Source: Massilibacteroides vaginae
GTDB taxonomy: Bacteria > Bacteroidota > Bacteroidia > Bacteroidales > Tannerellaceae
Reading direction: 5' to 3'
NCBI RefSeq assembly: GCF_900178525.1
Contig: NZ_FXDJ01000008.1
Coordinates: forward strand, 501,001 to 565,000
Length of the DNA: 64,000 nucleotides
Below, in pieces: positions 1 through 8,129 of this stretch; position 1 is the first letter of the stretch, and the number at the start of each line of letters is the position of its first letter. The notes under the pieces are model-generated. The model worked only from the letters and a program-made list of their open reading frames with translations, was not told where the DNA came from and made no database searches. Made by a program: the position numbers and the translations under genes.

Positions 1-215
1 TGAAACTGTTTACCTTTCATCAGCAACCGCATACCTTCGGCAACCGAAGCCGGATTGTAAAGCGTGCCGAAAGGGTTGACATCAACCGGAAAGAAATGGT
101 TGTCTAACCTCTCGCCTATATTTTCGGCAAAGCAAGACCCCATTAACAAAATAGGCGTGTGATGTGAGAAAGTAAAAGATACCTTTTCAGGTTTTACCTG
201 TGTTCTGAAATCCAT
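1..215 (-). CDS. GSCFA domain-containing protein (partial, C-terminus outside window)
   Basis: Reading the minus strand from an ATG at 213-215 gives MDFRTQVKPEKVSFTFSHHT and then the signature GSCFAENIGERL, which names the GSCFA family of Bacteroidota. The family is distantly related to GDSL/SGNH hydrolases; the Ser-Cys of GSCFA sits where the catalytic serine block would be. No substrate is established that I can name. Only about 71 N-terminal residues are present and the frame is open to the left edge. There is no signal peptide, so it is probably cytoplasmic. It is divergent from the S41 protease lipoprotein that starts at 309. Family call is firm; function is unknown. Confidence 0.85.
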   Translation of the reverse strand, partial: MDFRTQVKPEKVSFTFSHHTPILLMGSCFAENIGERLDNHFFPVDVNPFGTLYNPASVAEGMRLLMKGKQF

Positions 216-283
216 GTTGTTCTTTTTTTACCTTACTACAATATTACTGGTTTTAACGGAATATCGCAAATATGAAAAATCAT

Positions 284-291
284 TACCTTTG
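284..291 (+). promoter_or_regulatory. Predicted -7 element (TAnnTTTG) for the S41 protease gene
   Basis: TACCTTTG matches the Bacteroidota primary-sigma -7 consensus TAnnTTTG. Transcription would begin near 298, about 10 bases before the first possible ATG (309) and 25 before the second (324). Confidence 0.5.
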
Positions 292-308
292 CGAAATACA
301 TTAATTTA

Positions 309-1679
309 ATGAAACACAGAAACATGAAAAAATTAATATACCCTTCCCTCCTATTCTTTATCATAGCAGGATTACCTTTCTTGACTTCGTGCGAAAAAGA
401 CACCAGCTTAGATAAAACCCCGGATAAGGTTAACGAATGGATATACAAAACCATGAAGAATAATTATTTGTGGGCAGATGAACTTCCTTCTTTTAAGGAG
501 ACTAATGCAAAGGCGGAAGACTTCTTCAGCTCGTTGCTTTCAGATCAAGATGGGAAACATACAAAAGATAAAAATTACTATTATTCTACCATTGAAGAAG
601 ACGTATCAACCAAAAGTGGAAGTTCTAACTTAACTTATGGCTTTAAACCGGCCTACCGCTATTTAGAAAGCAATCCTAATAATGTATACGCAGCCATAAA
701 GTATGTACTTCCTAACTCACCAGCGGAAAAAGCAGGACTTAAGCGTGGTGATTGGATTTCACATTACGATAACATCCGACTAACCCAAGACAATTTCACC
801 CAATTTCATTATCATACAGCAAAGACCAAACTCACTGTTGGTCAATTAACTGATAGAGAATTTAAAAATATTCGAAATGTAGAATTAGATGCTGCTATAA
901 CGATGCCAGAGAACCCAATTTTAGTTGACACGATTCTCTTAGTCAATAACAAAAAAATTGCATATTTAATGTATAACAGTTTTGTTGCCGGGCAAGATAG
1001 TAATGATGATCAGACTTACAACGATGATCTACGAGCAGTATTCGCCAAGTTTTCCGCGCAAAACCCCGAAGAATTCATCCTTGATCTCAGATACAATAAT
1101 GGCGGACTGTTGTCGTGTGCACAATTATTAGCTACAATGATGGCACCTAGAAGTGCTTTAGGAAGTATTTATTGCAAGCTTGTATACAATGAAACATTAA
1201 AAAAAGAGGATACCACATACCTTTTAGACGAAAATGTTATTGAAAACGGGGCAAATCTGAATCTTGATCATCTTTATGTTATAACTAGTTCTGAAACAGC
1301 ATCAGCCTCTGAATTAATCATAAATGGCTTGAGACCTTATATTGATGTAATACTGATTGGAGGACAAACGGAAGGTAAAAATGTTGGTTCTCAGGAATTT
1401 CCAGGAAAGTCTAAAAATTTCCCTTGGATATTACACCCAATCACCTGTTGGGTTCAAAACTCACAAGATTACAAAGACTACGAAAATGGATTTCTTCCGA
1501 ATATCAACGTAAATGACGAGTTTGACTCTGTATTAGGGAGTATCAGCGAAACTATGCTAAGCAAGGTGTTAAGTGTAATAGAATCAGGCAATCGACTCTC
1601 GTCATTCAAAAGTACCGAAAGTATGCTTCGCCCACTTCGGCTACCTCAAAAAGGAATACAAGGTATAATTATTGACTAA
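309..1679 (+). CDS. S41 family (C-terminal processing) peptidase, lipoprotein
   Basis: This is an envelope serine protease of the CtpA/tail-specific family, 456 aa. An N-terminal hydrophobic stretch ends in the lipobox LTSC (Cys28), so the protein is likely lipid-anchored. A PDZ-like segment follows (NSPAEKAGLKRGDWI, near residue 140), then LDLRYNNGG, and the catalytic region with TASASE (candidate nucleophile Ser332) and GKNVGSQ, whose Lys357 fits the general base of the Ser-Lys dyad. A second Met at codon 6 (nt 324) gives a more typical MKKLIYPSLL signal peptide and may be the true start. The gene is monocistronic and followed by a strong terminator. Its natural substrate cannot be inferred from the context. 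Confidence 0.88.
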   Translation: MKHRNMKKLIYPSLLFFIIAGLPFLTSCEKDTSLDKTPDKVNEWIYKTMKNNYLWADELPSFKETNAKAEDFFSSLLSDQDGKHTKDKNYYYSTIEEDVSTKSGSSNLTYGFKPAYRYLESNPNNVYAAIKYVLPNSPAEKAGLKRGDWISHYDNIRLTQDNFTQFHYHTAKTKLTVGQLTDREFKNIRNVELDAAITMPENPILVDTILLVNNKKIAYLMYNSFVAGQDSNDDQTYNDDLRAVFAKFSAQNPEEFILDLRYNNGGLLSCAQLLATMMAPRSALGSIYCKLVYNETLKKEDTTYLLDENVIENGANLNLDHLYVITSSETASASELIINGLRPYIDVILIGGQTEGKNVGSQEFPGKSKNFPWILHPITCWVQNSQDYKDYENGFLPNINVNDEFDSVLGSISETMLSKVLSVIESGNRLSSFKSTESMLRPLRLPQKGIQGIIID

Positions 1680-1724
1680 ACAAGCATAACGAGGTTATTC
1701 TTTATGGAATATTCACCTCAAATT

Positions 1725-1764
1725 AACGCTTCAAATTTCACGGTGAATTTGAAGCGTTTTTTTA
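1725..1764 (+). terminator. Rho-independent terminator after the S41 protease gene
   Basis: A perfect 13-bp stem (AACGCTTCAAATT at 1725-1737, AATTTGAAGCGTT at 1746-1758) with an 8-base loop is followed by a T run. Confidence 0.85.
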
Positions 1765-1925
1765 TAATACTATACAAAAAAAATTATATCCTTTATTTTT
1801 CAAAAGATAACCTTTATTTTTCGAAAAATAACCTTTATGTTTTTACACCCTCCCAATATGCTAATAATCAACCACATACAAAAACGCCAAAAAAGCGTAT
1901 TTTACCCCCGATTTTAACTTAAAAA
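1754..1925. repeat. Intergenic repeat family A, copy 1 (three 21-bp units plus conserved tail)
   Basis: The 375-bp gap between the protease gene and argR holds no gene. It contains three direct 21-bp units beginning ATATCC/ATAACC followed by TTTATTTTT (1786-1806, 1807-1827, 1828-1848), then about 55 less conserved bases and the block CCCCCGATTTTAACTTAAAA near 1905-1924. A second copy with the same order and almost the same spacing lies at 48706-48876. Both end shortly before the promoter of a plus-strand gene. The small frame at 1704-1922 is low-complexity translation of this repeat, not a gene. The unit start resembles the ends of the family B elements at 15852, 29596 and 36884. Confidence 0.7.
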
Positions 1926-1996
1926 GTGGAACACTTTATACCGCTAACTGATATACGGCTTAATTATGCATTATTATGTAATATAATTAGCAATAA

Positions 1997-2010
1997 TGTA
2001 TATTTATTCA
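1997..2010. promoter_or_regulatory. Candidate ARG box 1 (ArgR operator)
   Basis: TGTATATTTATTCA matches 13 of 14 positions of the classical ARG box core TGAATwwwwATTCA. It lies just upstream of the -7 element at 2022, where bound ArgR would block RNA polymerase. The consensus comes from other phyla, so the site is a prediction. Confidence 0.5.
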
Positions 2011-2021
2011 ATTTAATGCGC

Positions 2022-2029
2022 TATATTTG
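2022..2029 (+). promoter_or_regulatory. Predicted -7 element (TAnnTTTG) for the arginine operon
   Basis: TATATTTG matches the Bacteroidota -7 consensus 26 bases before the argR start codon, giving a leader of about 18 bases. Confidence 0.55.
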
Positions 2030-2038
2030 TCGTGTAAA

Positions 2039-2052
2039 TGTATAAATATACA
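2039..2052. promoter_or_regulatory. Candidate ARG box 2 (ArgR operator)
   Basis: TGTATAAATATACA matches 12 of 14 positions of TGAATwwwwATTCA and is nearly palindromic. It starts exactly 42 bp after box 1, about four helical turns, on the downstream side of the predicted transcription start and next to the argR ATG. Confidence 0.45.
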
Positions 2053-2054
2053 AC

Positions 2055-2501
2055 ATGAAGACTAAACAAGATCGTCTGAAAGATATTCGACATATTATTA
2101 CTACACAAAACATTGAGAGCCAGGAAGAGCTGCTCCAATTGTTGAATGAGAAGGGATATTCGACTACACAGGCTACCTTGTCACGGGATATAAGGCAACT
2201 TAAAATAGCGAAAATTCATGTGAACGGAAACTATGTTTATCGTTTTCCGGATCATGAATTAACGCCACAAATACAAAACGAACAAACACAATTGTATCCT
2301 GAGATCGAATTTTCGGGAAGTTTGGCTGTCATTAAAACACCTCCGGGCCATGCGATGAAAATCGCTTGGGACATAGACAATCAAACCATCAGAGAAATTG
2401 TTGGTACGATTGCCGGAGACGATACCATTCTGATTATTCCACGCGAAGGATACAATAGAGAACAAGTGGCGAAAGCCCTGGCGCGATTTATAAATAGATA
2501 A
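2055..2501 (+). CDS. argR: Arginine repressor ArgR
   Basis: This is the arginine-responsive repressor and first gene of the arginine operon, 148 aa, the usual family length. The N-terminal winged helix-turn-helix (residues 1-65) contains TTQATLSRDIRQL, the recognition helix signature. The C-terminal oligomerisation and arginine-binding domain carries GTIAGDDTILII, the classical ArgR motif whose aspartates contact arginine. It lies 28 bp before the acyltransferase gene and is co-oriented with argG, argC and argD. Two ARG-box-like sites around its promoter suggest it represses the whole operon including itself. Confidence 0.95.
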   Translation: MKTKQDRLKDIRHIITTQNIESQEELLQLLNEKGYSTTQATLSRDIRQLKIAKIHVNGNYVYRFPDHELTPQIQNEQTQLYPEIEFSGSLAVIKTPPGHAMKIAWDIDNQTIREIVGTIAGDDTILIIPREGYNREQVAKALARFINR

Positions 2502-2529
2502 TAGGTGTTAGTTAATTCCAATTCAGGAA

Positions 2530-3195
2530 ATGGAAAAAGAAGTAGAAATTGATGTGATGGTGGCTGACGAGAGCCACGAAAAGTACGTTGATACAATTTT
2601 AGACACAATAGAGGCAGCAGCCAAAGTACGTGGAACGGGTATCGCTAAACGAACACATGAATATGTTACCCAGAAAATGCGTGAAGGAAAGGTGATTATC
2701 GCCCTTGCGGGTGAGGAGTTTGCCGGCTTTACCTATATCGAATCATGGGGAAACAAGCAATATGTCGCTACATCGGGATTGATCGTAGCTGATAAATTTC
2801 GTAACAGAGGGTTGGCTAAGCGCATAAAAAACGCTTCCTTTACACTGGCAAGATTGCGATGGCCTAAAGCAAAGTTATTCAGTCTTACTTCGGGTAGCGC
2901 GGTAATGAAAATGAATACGGAACTGGGCTATGTGCCGGTTACTTTTGCTGATCTTACCGACGATGATTCTTTCTGGAAAGGATGCGAAGGTTGTGTGAAT
3001 CACGACGTACTGACTCGTACTAATCGTAAATATTGCATTTGCACAGCTATGATTTTCGACCCGAAAGATCCGCGTTGTCTGATACACGAAGAAATGTATG
3101 ATGTGCTGAGAAAAAAGACTCAATTGAAGCACGAAGAGATGAAGGCAAAAGAAGCGGAAGCAAATGAGGCCGACAACGAAAAAGAACAGAAATAA
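2530..3195 (+). CDS. GNAT acyltransferase, probable N-acylglutamate synthase of arginine synthesis
   Basis: The 221-aa protein has a GNAT core: the acyl-CoA loop region is GLIVADKFRNRGLAKRIK (about residues 84-101), followed by helix and strand elements. Its C-terminal half is unusual for GNATs, with a cysteine cluster CEGC ... CIC (about residues 155-181). Placement between argR and argG, in an operon otherwise lacking an argA or argJ, points to acylation of glutamate as the first committed step. From memory, the protein at the same position in Bacteroides was linked by transposon fitness data to N-acylglutamate synthesis, probably with succinyl-CoA; that transfer is inference. The tail is charged and lysine/glutamate rich. 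The start at 2530 follows TCAGGAA. Confidence 0.7.
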   Translation: MEKEVEIDVMVADESHEKYVDTILDTIEAAAKVRGTGIAKRTHEYVTQKMREGKVIIALAGEEFAGFTYIESWGNKQYVATSGLIVADKFRNRGLAKRIKNASFTLARLRWPKAKLFSLTSGSAVMKMNTELGYVPVTFADLTDDDSFWKGCEGCVNHDVLTRTNRKYCICTAMIFDPKDPRCLIHEEMYDVLRKKTQLKHEEMKAKEAEANEADNEKEQK

Positions 3196-3217
3196 AAAAC
3201 ATTAAATATATAACGTA

Positions 3218-4426
3218 ATGGGAAAGAAAAAAGTTGTATTGGCTTTTAGTGGGGGATTGGATACATCCTTCTGTGCCAAATACCTGTCTGAGGAAAAAGG
3301 ATATGAGGTATATACCGCTATCGCCAATACGGGTGGTTTTGACGAAGTAGAATGTAAGTTGATCGAAGAAAGAGCTTACAAACTGGGCGCGGTAAAACAC
3401 GTGACACTTAACGTAGAGCAGGAGTACTACGAAAAGAGTATAAAATATATGGTATTCGGGAATGTGCTGCGAAATGGCACCTACCCTATTTCGGTTAGCT
3501 CGGAACGTATTTTTCAGGCCATAGCCATTATTAACTATGCGAAAGAAATCGGTGCTGATGCAGTAGCTCACGGAAGTACAGGCGCGGGAAATGACCAGGT
3601 TCGTTTTGACCTCACCTTCGAAGTGTTGGCTCCGGATATCGAAATCATTACTCCTACCCGTGATATGGTGTTGAGTCGTGAATATGAAATCAATTACCTG
3701 AAGGAACATGGCTACGAGGCCGATTTCACAAAAATGGAATACTCCATCAACAAAGGGCTTTGGGGCACAAGTGTAGGGGGTAAAGAAACGCTACAATCTA
3801 ACCTTACCCTGCCGGACACGGCTTACCCATCTCAACTTGAGGCGGAAGAAGAGGAAGAGGATATGTTCATTGACTTTGTGAATGGTGAAATAAGTGGCGT
3901 GAACGGCGTAACTTATAAAAATAAGGTAGATGCTATCCGTGCCGTAGAGGAATTAGGTTCTCGCTGGGCAATCGGTCGGGATATGCACGTAGGAGATACG
4001 ATTATCGGTATCAAAGGCCGTGTTGGTTTCGAAGCAGCCGGTCCATTATTGATCATCAACGCGCACAAACTATTGGAAAAGCATACGCTGACCAAGTGGC
4101 AACAATACTGGAAAGATCAGCTGGGCAACTGGTACGGAATGTTTCTGCACGAAGCGCAGTACCTTGAGCCTGTAATGCGTGATATGGAAGCTTTCCTTGC
4201 AAGTACGCAACAAAACGTAACAGGTCGTGTGATTATCACATTGCGCCCTTACACCTACACCTTAGTAGGTATTGAAAGTGATTTTGATTTGATGAAGAGT
4301 GACTTTGGAGTGTATGGTGAAGAACAAAAAGCCTGGTCGGCAGATGATGTTAAAGGATTTACCCGTATCTTAGGCAACCAAATGAAATTATATTACTCAG
4401 TACAAAACAAGAATAAAAAGGCATGA
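3218..4426 (+). CDS. argG: Argininosuccinate synthase
   Basis: This enzyme joins citrulline and aspartate using ATP to form argininosuccinate in the cytoplasm. The 402-aa protein has the N-type ATP pyrophosphatase P-loop LAFSGGLDTSFC at residues 8-19 and the conserved AHGSTGAGNDQVRF citrulline/aspartate-binding segment near residue 118. Length matches the family. It lies 22 bp after the GNAT gene and its stop overlaps the argC start in ATGA, so translation is probably coupled. Confidence 0.96.
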   Translation: MGKKKVVLAFSGGLDTSFCAKYLSEEKGYEVYTAIANTGGFDEVECKLIEERAYKLGAVKHVTLNVEQEYYEKSIKYMVFGNVLRNGTYPISVSSERIFQAIAIINYAKEIGADAVAHGSTGAGNDQVRFDLTFEVLAPDIEIITPTRDMVLSREYEINYLKEHGYEADFTKMEYSINKGLWGTSVGGKETLQSNLTLPDTAYPSQLEAEEEEEDMFIDFVNGEISGVNGVTYKNKVDAIRAVEELGSRWAIGRDMHVGDTIIGIKGRVGFEAAGPLLIINAHKLLEKHTLTKWQQYWKDQLGNWYGMFLHEAQYLEPVMRDMEAFLASTQQNVTGRVIITLRPYTYTLVGIESDFDLMKSDFGVYGEEQKAWSADDVKGFTRILGNQMKLYYSVQNKNKKA

Positions 4427-5391
4427 TTAAAATTGGTATAATCGGCGGGGCAGGTTATACAGCAGGCGAACTAATACGCCTGCTACTAAATCACCCCGAT
4501 GCAGAGATTGTATTTGTGAACAGCTCCAGCAACGCGGGAAATAAAATAACAGATGTACATAGCGGACTTTATGGTGAAACCAATCTGGTTTTTACTAACG
4601 AACTTCCTCTTAAGGACATTAATCTTTTATTCTTCTGTACGGCTCATGGCGACACGAAGAAATTCTTAGACAGCCATTCGGTTCCGGAAACAGTGAAGAT
4701 TATTGACCTCTCCACGGATTATCGCATCGAGTCTGACGAACACAACTTCGTTTATGGACTACCGGAATTAAACCGTCGCCGGATTTGTTCGGCTCAGCGG
4801 ATTGCTAATCCTGGCTGCTTTGCCACTTGTATTCAATTAGGCGTATTGCCACTTGCCAAACATCTGATGTTAAACAAGGAGCTTCACGTTAATGCGATAA
4901 CCGGATCCACCGGAGCCGGCGTAAAGCCTTCGGCTACTTCGCACTTTAGCTGGCGCAATGACAATATTTCTATTTATAAGCCATTTACACATCAGCATTT
5001 AGGAGAGATAACGCAGAGTCTGAAACAATTGCAAAACAGTTTCGACGCAAGTATCAATTTCATCCCGGTACGTGGCAATTTCTCCCGTGGCATCTTTACT
5101 TCCATCTATATGGATTGCAAAGTTGAACTAAATGAAATCAAACGCATGTATGCAGAGTACTACGATGATCATTCATTTACCCACATAACCGATACCAATC
5201 CGGATTTAAAACAGGTAGTAAACACCAATAAATGTTTGCTTCATCTGGAAAAACACGGAGACAAACTTTTGATTATATCCGTAATCGATAATCTATTGAA
5301 AGGTGCCAGTGGTCAAGCTGTTCACAATATGAATTTACTATTCGGACTGGAAGAAACAGTAGGCTTACACCTGAAACCATCGGCATTCTAA
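4423..5391 (+). CDS. argC: N-acyl-gamma-glutamyl-phosphate reductase
   Basis: The enzyme makes the NADPH-dependent reduction of acylglutamyl phosphate to the semialdehyde, the third step of arginine synthesis. The 322-aa protein opens with the nucleotide motif GIIGGAGYTAGELIRLL, and the active-site cysteine lies in ANPGCFATCIQLG (about residue 131), followed by GSTGAGVKPS. The start overlaps argG by 4 bp. In Bacteroidales the acyl group is probably succinyl rather than acetyl, as known for the Bacteroides pathway; nothing in this sequence alone proves that here. Confidence 0.95.
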   Translation: MIKIGIIGGAGYTAGELIRLLLNHPDAEIVFVNSSSNAGNKITDVHSGLYGETNLVFTNELPLKDINLLFFCTAHGDTKKFLDSHSVPETVKIIDLSTDYRIESDEHNFVYGLPELNRRRICSAQRIANPGCFATCIQLGVLPLAKHLMLNKELHVNAITGSTGAGVKPSATSHFSWRNDNISIYKPFTHQHLGEITQSLKQLQNSFDASINFIPVRGNFSRGIFTSIYMDCKVELNEIKRMYAEYYDDHSFTHITDTNPDLKQVVNTNKCLLHLEKHGDKLLIISVIDNLLKGASGQAVHNMNLLFGLEETVGLHLKPSAF

Positions 5392-5396
5392 AGGAT

Positions 5397-5476
5397 GGAA
5401 GTTAGGAGTTGGAAGTTAGAAAAAAACAAACTCCCAACTTCTAACTCCCAACTTCTAACTACTAACTACTAACTAC
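5397..5476. repeat. Inverted and direct AACT-rich repeat between argC and argD
   Basis: The 91-bp spacer has GTTAGGAGTTGGAAGTTAG at 5401-5419 facing CTAACTCCCAACTTCTAAC at 5441-5459. These are complementary at 17 of 19 positions, with the two mismatches able to form G-U pairs. The right side continues as TAACTAC direct repeats up to argD. In mRNA this would be a hairpin close to the argD start, so it may affect argD translation or processing. It has no T run on the plus strand. Confidence 0.6.
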
Positions 5477-5482
5477 AAAAAA

Positions 5483-6610
5483 ATGAAACTCTTCGACGTA
5501 TATCCCTTATTCAATATAGAAATTGTAAAAGGAAAAGGAGCACATGTCTGGGATTCGGAAGGAACGGAATACCTTGACCTCTACGGAGGTCACGCGGTTA
5601 TTTCCGTAGGACACAGCCATCCGGACTATGTTGCCGCTATCACAGATCAGGTAAATAAACTGGGGTTCTATTCAAACTCAGTAATCAACAGTCTGCAACA
5701 AACATTCGCGGATAAGCTTGGTAAGGCTTGCGGATATGATGACTATGCGCTTTTCATCGTAAACACCGGAGCCGAAGCCAATGAAAATGCGATGAAGCTG
5801 GCTTCGTTTCATAACAATAAACGTCGCGTGATTGCTTTCCAGCATTCATTTCACGGACGTACTTCCGCGGCTGTACGAGTAACCGATAATCCAAAAATCG
5901 TAGCTCCAATCAATGATACTATGCCCGTAACTTTCCTTCCACTTAATGATATCAATCTTGTTAAAGCGGAGCTGGAAAAAGGAGATGTTTCTTCTGTTAT
6001 TATTGAAGGTATCTTAGGCGTAGGCGGTATTCAACTTCCGGACGATCAGTTTTTACGTGATCTTCGCGAAGCTTGTACGCAATACAATGCGGCCTTGATT
6101 CTGGATGAAATACAATCCGGCTATGGTAGAAGCGGAAAATTCTTCGCTCACCAACACGCCGGAATACGTCCTGATATGATTACCGTAGCTAAAGGTATCG
6201 CAAACGGCTTCCCCATGAGTGCGGTATTAATCAGTCCGGAGTTCAAGCCTGTGTACGGTATGCTGGGTACAACTTTCGGAGGAAATCACTTAGCTTGCGC
6301 GGGAGCAATAGCAGTTCTCGATATTATGGAAAAAGAACAGATGATTGCCAACACAGCTAAGGTCGGAGACTTTCTGATTGACGAACTTAAACATCTTCCC
6401 GGATTGAAAGAAATACGCGGAAGAGGATTAATGATAGGTGTTGAATTCAGTGATTCGATCAAAGAAGTACGTAACAAATTACTCTTCGAAGAAAAGGTGT
6501 TTACCGGAGTAGCCGGAACGAATACGATTCGTTTGCTTCCCCCACTCTGCCTTACTATAGAAGAGGCCAAAGAGTTTATCCGGCGCTTCAAAAAAGTATT
6601 AGGCTGCTAA
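5483..6610 (+). CDS. argD: N-acylornithine aminotransferase
   Basis: This class III PLP aminotransferase converts acylglutamate semialdehyde to acylornithine. The 375-aa protein has the PLP-site signature LDEIQSGYGRSGKFFAHQ (about residues 203-220) followed by the Schiff-base lysine in TVAKGIANGFPMS. NTGAEANENAMKLA and the HGRT segment (QHSFHGRTSAAVRVT) bind cofactor phosphate. It is the last gene of the arginine operon and is followed by a large terminator. The acyl substrate is probably succinyl-ornithine, by analogy with Bacteroides. Confidence 0.93.
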   Translation: MKLFDVYPLFNIEIVKGKGAHVWDSEGTEYLDLYGGHAVISVGHSHPDYVAAITDQVNKLGFYSNSVINSLQQTFADKLGKACGYDDYALFIVNTGAEANENAMKLASFHNNKRRVIAFQHSFHGRTSAAVRVTDNPKIVAPINDTMPVTFLPLNDINLVKAELEKGDVSSVIIEGILGVGGIQLPDDQFLRDLREACTQYNAALILDEIQSGYGRSGKFFAHQHAGIRPDMITVAKGIANGFPMSAVLISPEFKPVYGMLGTTFGGNHLACAGAIAVLDIMEKEQMIANTAKVGDFLIDELKHLPGLKEIRGRGLMIGVEFSDSIKEVRNKLLFEEKVFTGVAGTNTIRLLPPLCLTIEEAKEFIRRFKKVLGC

Positions 6611-6620
6611 TGTGTAGCTA

Positions 6621-6687
6621 ACAAATAAAGAGGGTGTCCCAAAAGTAAGCTGAAAACTACTTTGGGACACCCTCTTTTTATTTGTTA
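6621..6687. terminator. Bidirectional terminator between argD and the GH109-like gene
   Basis: AGAGGGTGTCCCAAA at 6629-6643 pairs with TTTGGGACACCCTCT at 6661-6675. The stem extends outward through AACAAATAA / TTATTTGTT with a small bulge. A and T runs on both sides fit termination of two converging operons. Confidence 0.85.
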
Positions 6688-6693
6688 TTTATT

Positions 6694-8094
6694 TCAAATC
6701 GCAAATTTCGGCTTTCTATGAATCCACTGACCACGAGTAAAGTCAGGAAAATCAACCAAAGCTCCGCCCCGTGCAATAGACATTTCAGACAAACCGGAGA
6801 TTGCACTCCAGGCTGCCGCGTCATAACAATCCATCGGTGCCGGTTTCTTGTTGCGAATCGCATCGATCAGGTCGTACATCATGATAAAGTCCATGCCTCC
6901 GTGGCCTGCTTCTTTTGCCTGAGCTTCCAAACCACTCCACAATTTATGATCGTATTTCTTGAACCAATCTTCCGAAGCATCCCACTGATGCGGCTTGGAT
7001 TTACCTTCGATGTGAACTCCGTTGCCGTCGTTCATCCACAGACCGTCGGTTCCCTGAATACGAAAAGCCAACGAATACGGACGAGGAGAGTTCGTGTCGT
7101 GCGTTACAATAACAGTCTGACCGTTAGCACATTTTATCATTGAAGTAACGATATCTCCCAGATTAAAACGAACGTTGGCCAATTTATGGTCACGACCGCC
7201 TTTGTCTACGATAAACTTATTCAAACCACGTGCCTGACTGGCCATAGCGCTTAGGGAAAGGAAGCGATTGCCGTGGTTAATATCCATGCAGTTTGCCACA
7301 GGACCAATGCCGTGTGTTGGATAGATATCACCGTTACGGGTAACCGAGTGTTGCGTGCGCCATTGTGCTTCAGCAAAAGCTGTCGGACCCATGCGCAGTT
7401 CGCCACCTTCTTTATATGAATAGCTCTTGCCATCGTTGAATTTAACCGCGCGAAGATCGTGCTGGTATCCGCAAGTACCGTGAAGAAGCTCACCGAACAG
7501 ATCCTGACGAACCATGTTCAATGCCGCCAGACAGTCACGACGGTAACAAACATTTTCCATTATATTCAATTGGCTACCTGTGGCTTCAGACACATTCACC
7601 AAATCCCAACATTCATCAATCGTATTGGCAGCCGAAACCTCAACACCAACATAAGGAACGCCGGCTTTCATGGCCGCTACCGACATGGGTACGTGCCATT
7701 CCCAAGGACTGGCAATAATAACACAGTCAAACTCTTCGTTGTTGAGCATCTTTTCGAACTCACGTTCGCTACCGGTATATACCTTAGGTGCAGGAACATT
7801 GAATTTAGAAATGTGCTTAAGGGTACTGTCAAGCGGTCCTTGCTGTGTATCACAGATGGCCACGATCTTGTTTCCCGGAATTGCCAATACATTATTAATA
7901 TGCTCCTGACAACGCGAACCGGTTCCGATAAAACCAAAGCGAAGTTTGCCGTCATCTTTTCCGGCTGTTTTTTTCTTCTGCTGCACTTCCGGCGCCGAAG
8001 TAGATGCAGCAGCTGTGCTTGTTGCTGCCAAACCTGCCGCTCCAATACCGGCGGCGGTTACTTTCTTCAGGAAAGAACGTCTTGTGTTTTCCAT
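6694..8094 (-). CDS. Gfo/Idh/MocA-fold enzyme, GH109 (alpha-N-acetylgalactosaminidase) type, Tat-exported
   Basis: The 466-aa protein starts with a twin-arginine signal (RRSFLKK at residues 5-11, then an Ala/Gly-rich stretch), so it is exported folded, with cofactor. The Rossmann motif FGFIGTGSRCQEH comes next. The segments MENVCYRRDCLAALNMVRQD, GPTAFAEAQWRTQHS, YPTHGIGPVANCMDINHGNR and GHGGMDF agree closely with what I remember of family GH109, which hydrolyses alpha-GalNAc using bound NAD in a redox mechanism. It is the last gene of the SusCD operon, 35 bp after the DUF3472 gene, which suggests that this locus handles GalNAc-containing glycans. An alternative is a plain dehydrogenase of the same fold. 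Confidence 0.85.
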   Translation of the reverse strand: MENTRRSFLKKVTAAGIGAAGLAATSTAAASTSAPEVQQKKKTAGKDDGKLRFGFIGTGSRCQEHINNVLAIPGNKIVAICDTQQGPLDSTLKHISKFNVPAPKVYTGSEREFEKMLNNEEFDCVIIASPWEWHVPMSVAAMKAGVPYVGVEVSAANTIDECWDLVNVSEATGSQLNIMENVCYRRDCLAALNMVRQDLFGELLHGTCGYQHDLRAVKFNDGKSYSYKEGGELRMGPTAFAEAQWRTQHSVTRNGDIYPTHGIGPVANCMDINHGNRFLSLSAMASQARGLNKFIVDKGGRDHKLANVRFNLGDIVTSMIKCANGQTVIVTHDTNSPRPYSLAFRIQGTDGLWMNDGNGVHIEGKSKPHQWDASEDWFKKYDHKLWSGLEAQAKEAGHGGMDFIMMYDLIDAIRNKKPAPMDCYDAAAWSAISGLSEMSIARGGALVDFPDFTRGQWIHRKPKFAI

Positions 8095-8129
8095 TTTTCT
8101 ATTTAGCTTTTACGTTTTTAAATAAAAGA

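Noticed and set aside
1704-1922. A 72-codon plus-strand frame after the S41 protease gene.
   Set aside because: It is translated terminator and repeat family A sequence (low-complexity Tyr/Phe/Asn), without promoter placement or homology.
3047-3709. A 220-codon minus-strand frame across the end of the GNAT gene and the start of argG.
   Set aside because: It is antisense to two well-supported genes and has no domain signature.
7459-8106. A 215-codon plus-strand open frame.
   Set aside because: It lies antisense to the GH109-like gene, has no recognisable family and an odd Cys/Arg-rich composition. It is a shadow of a real gene.
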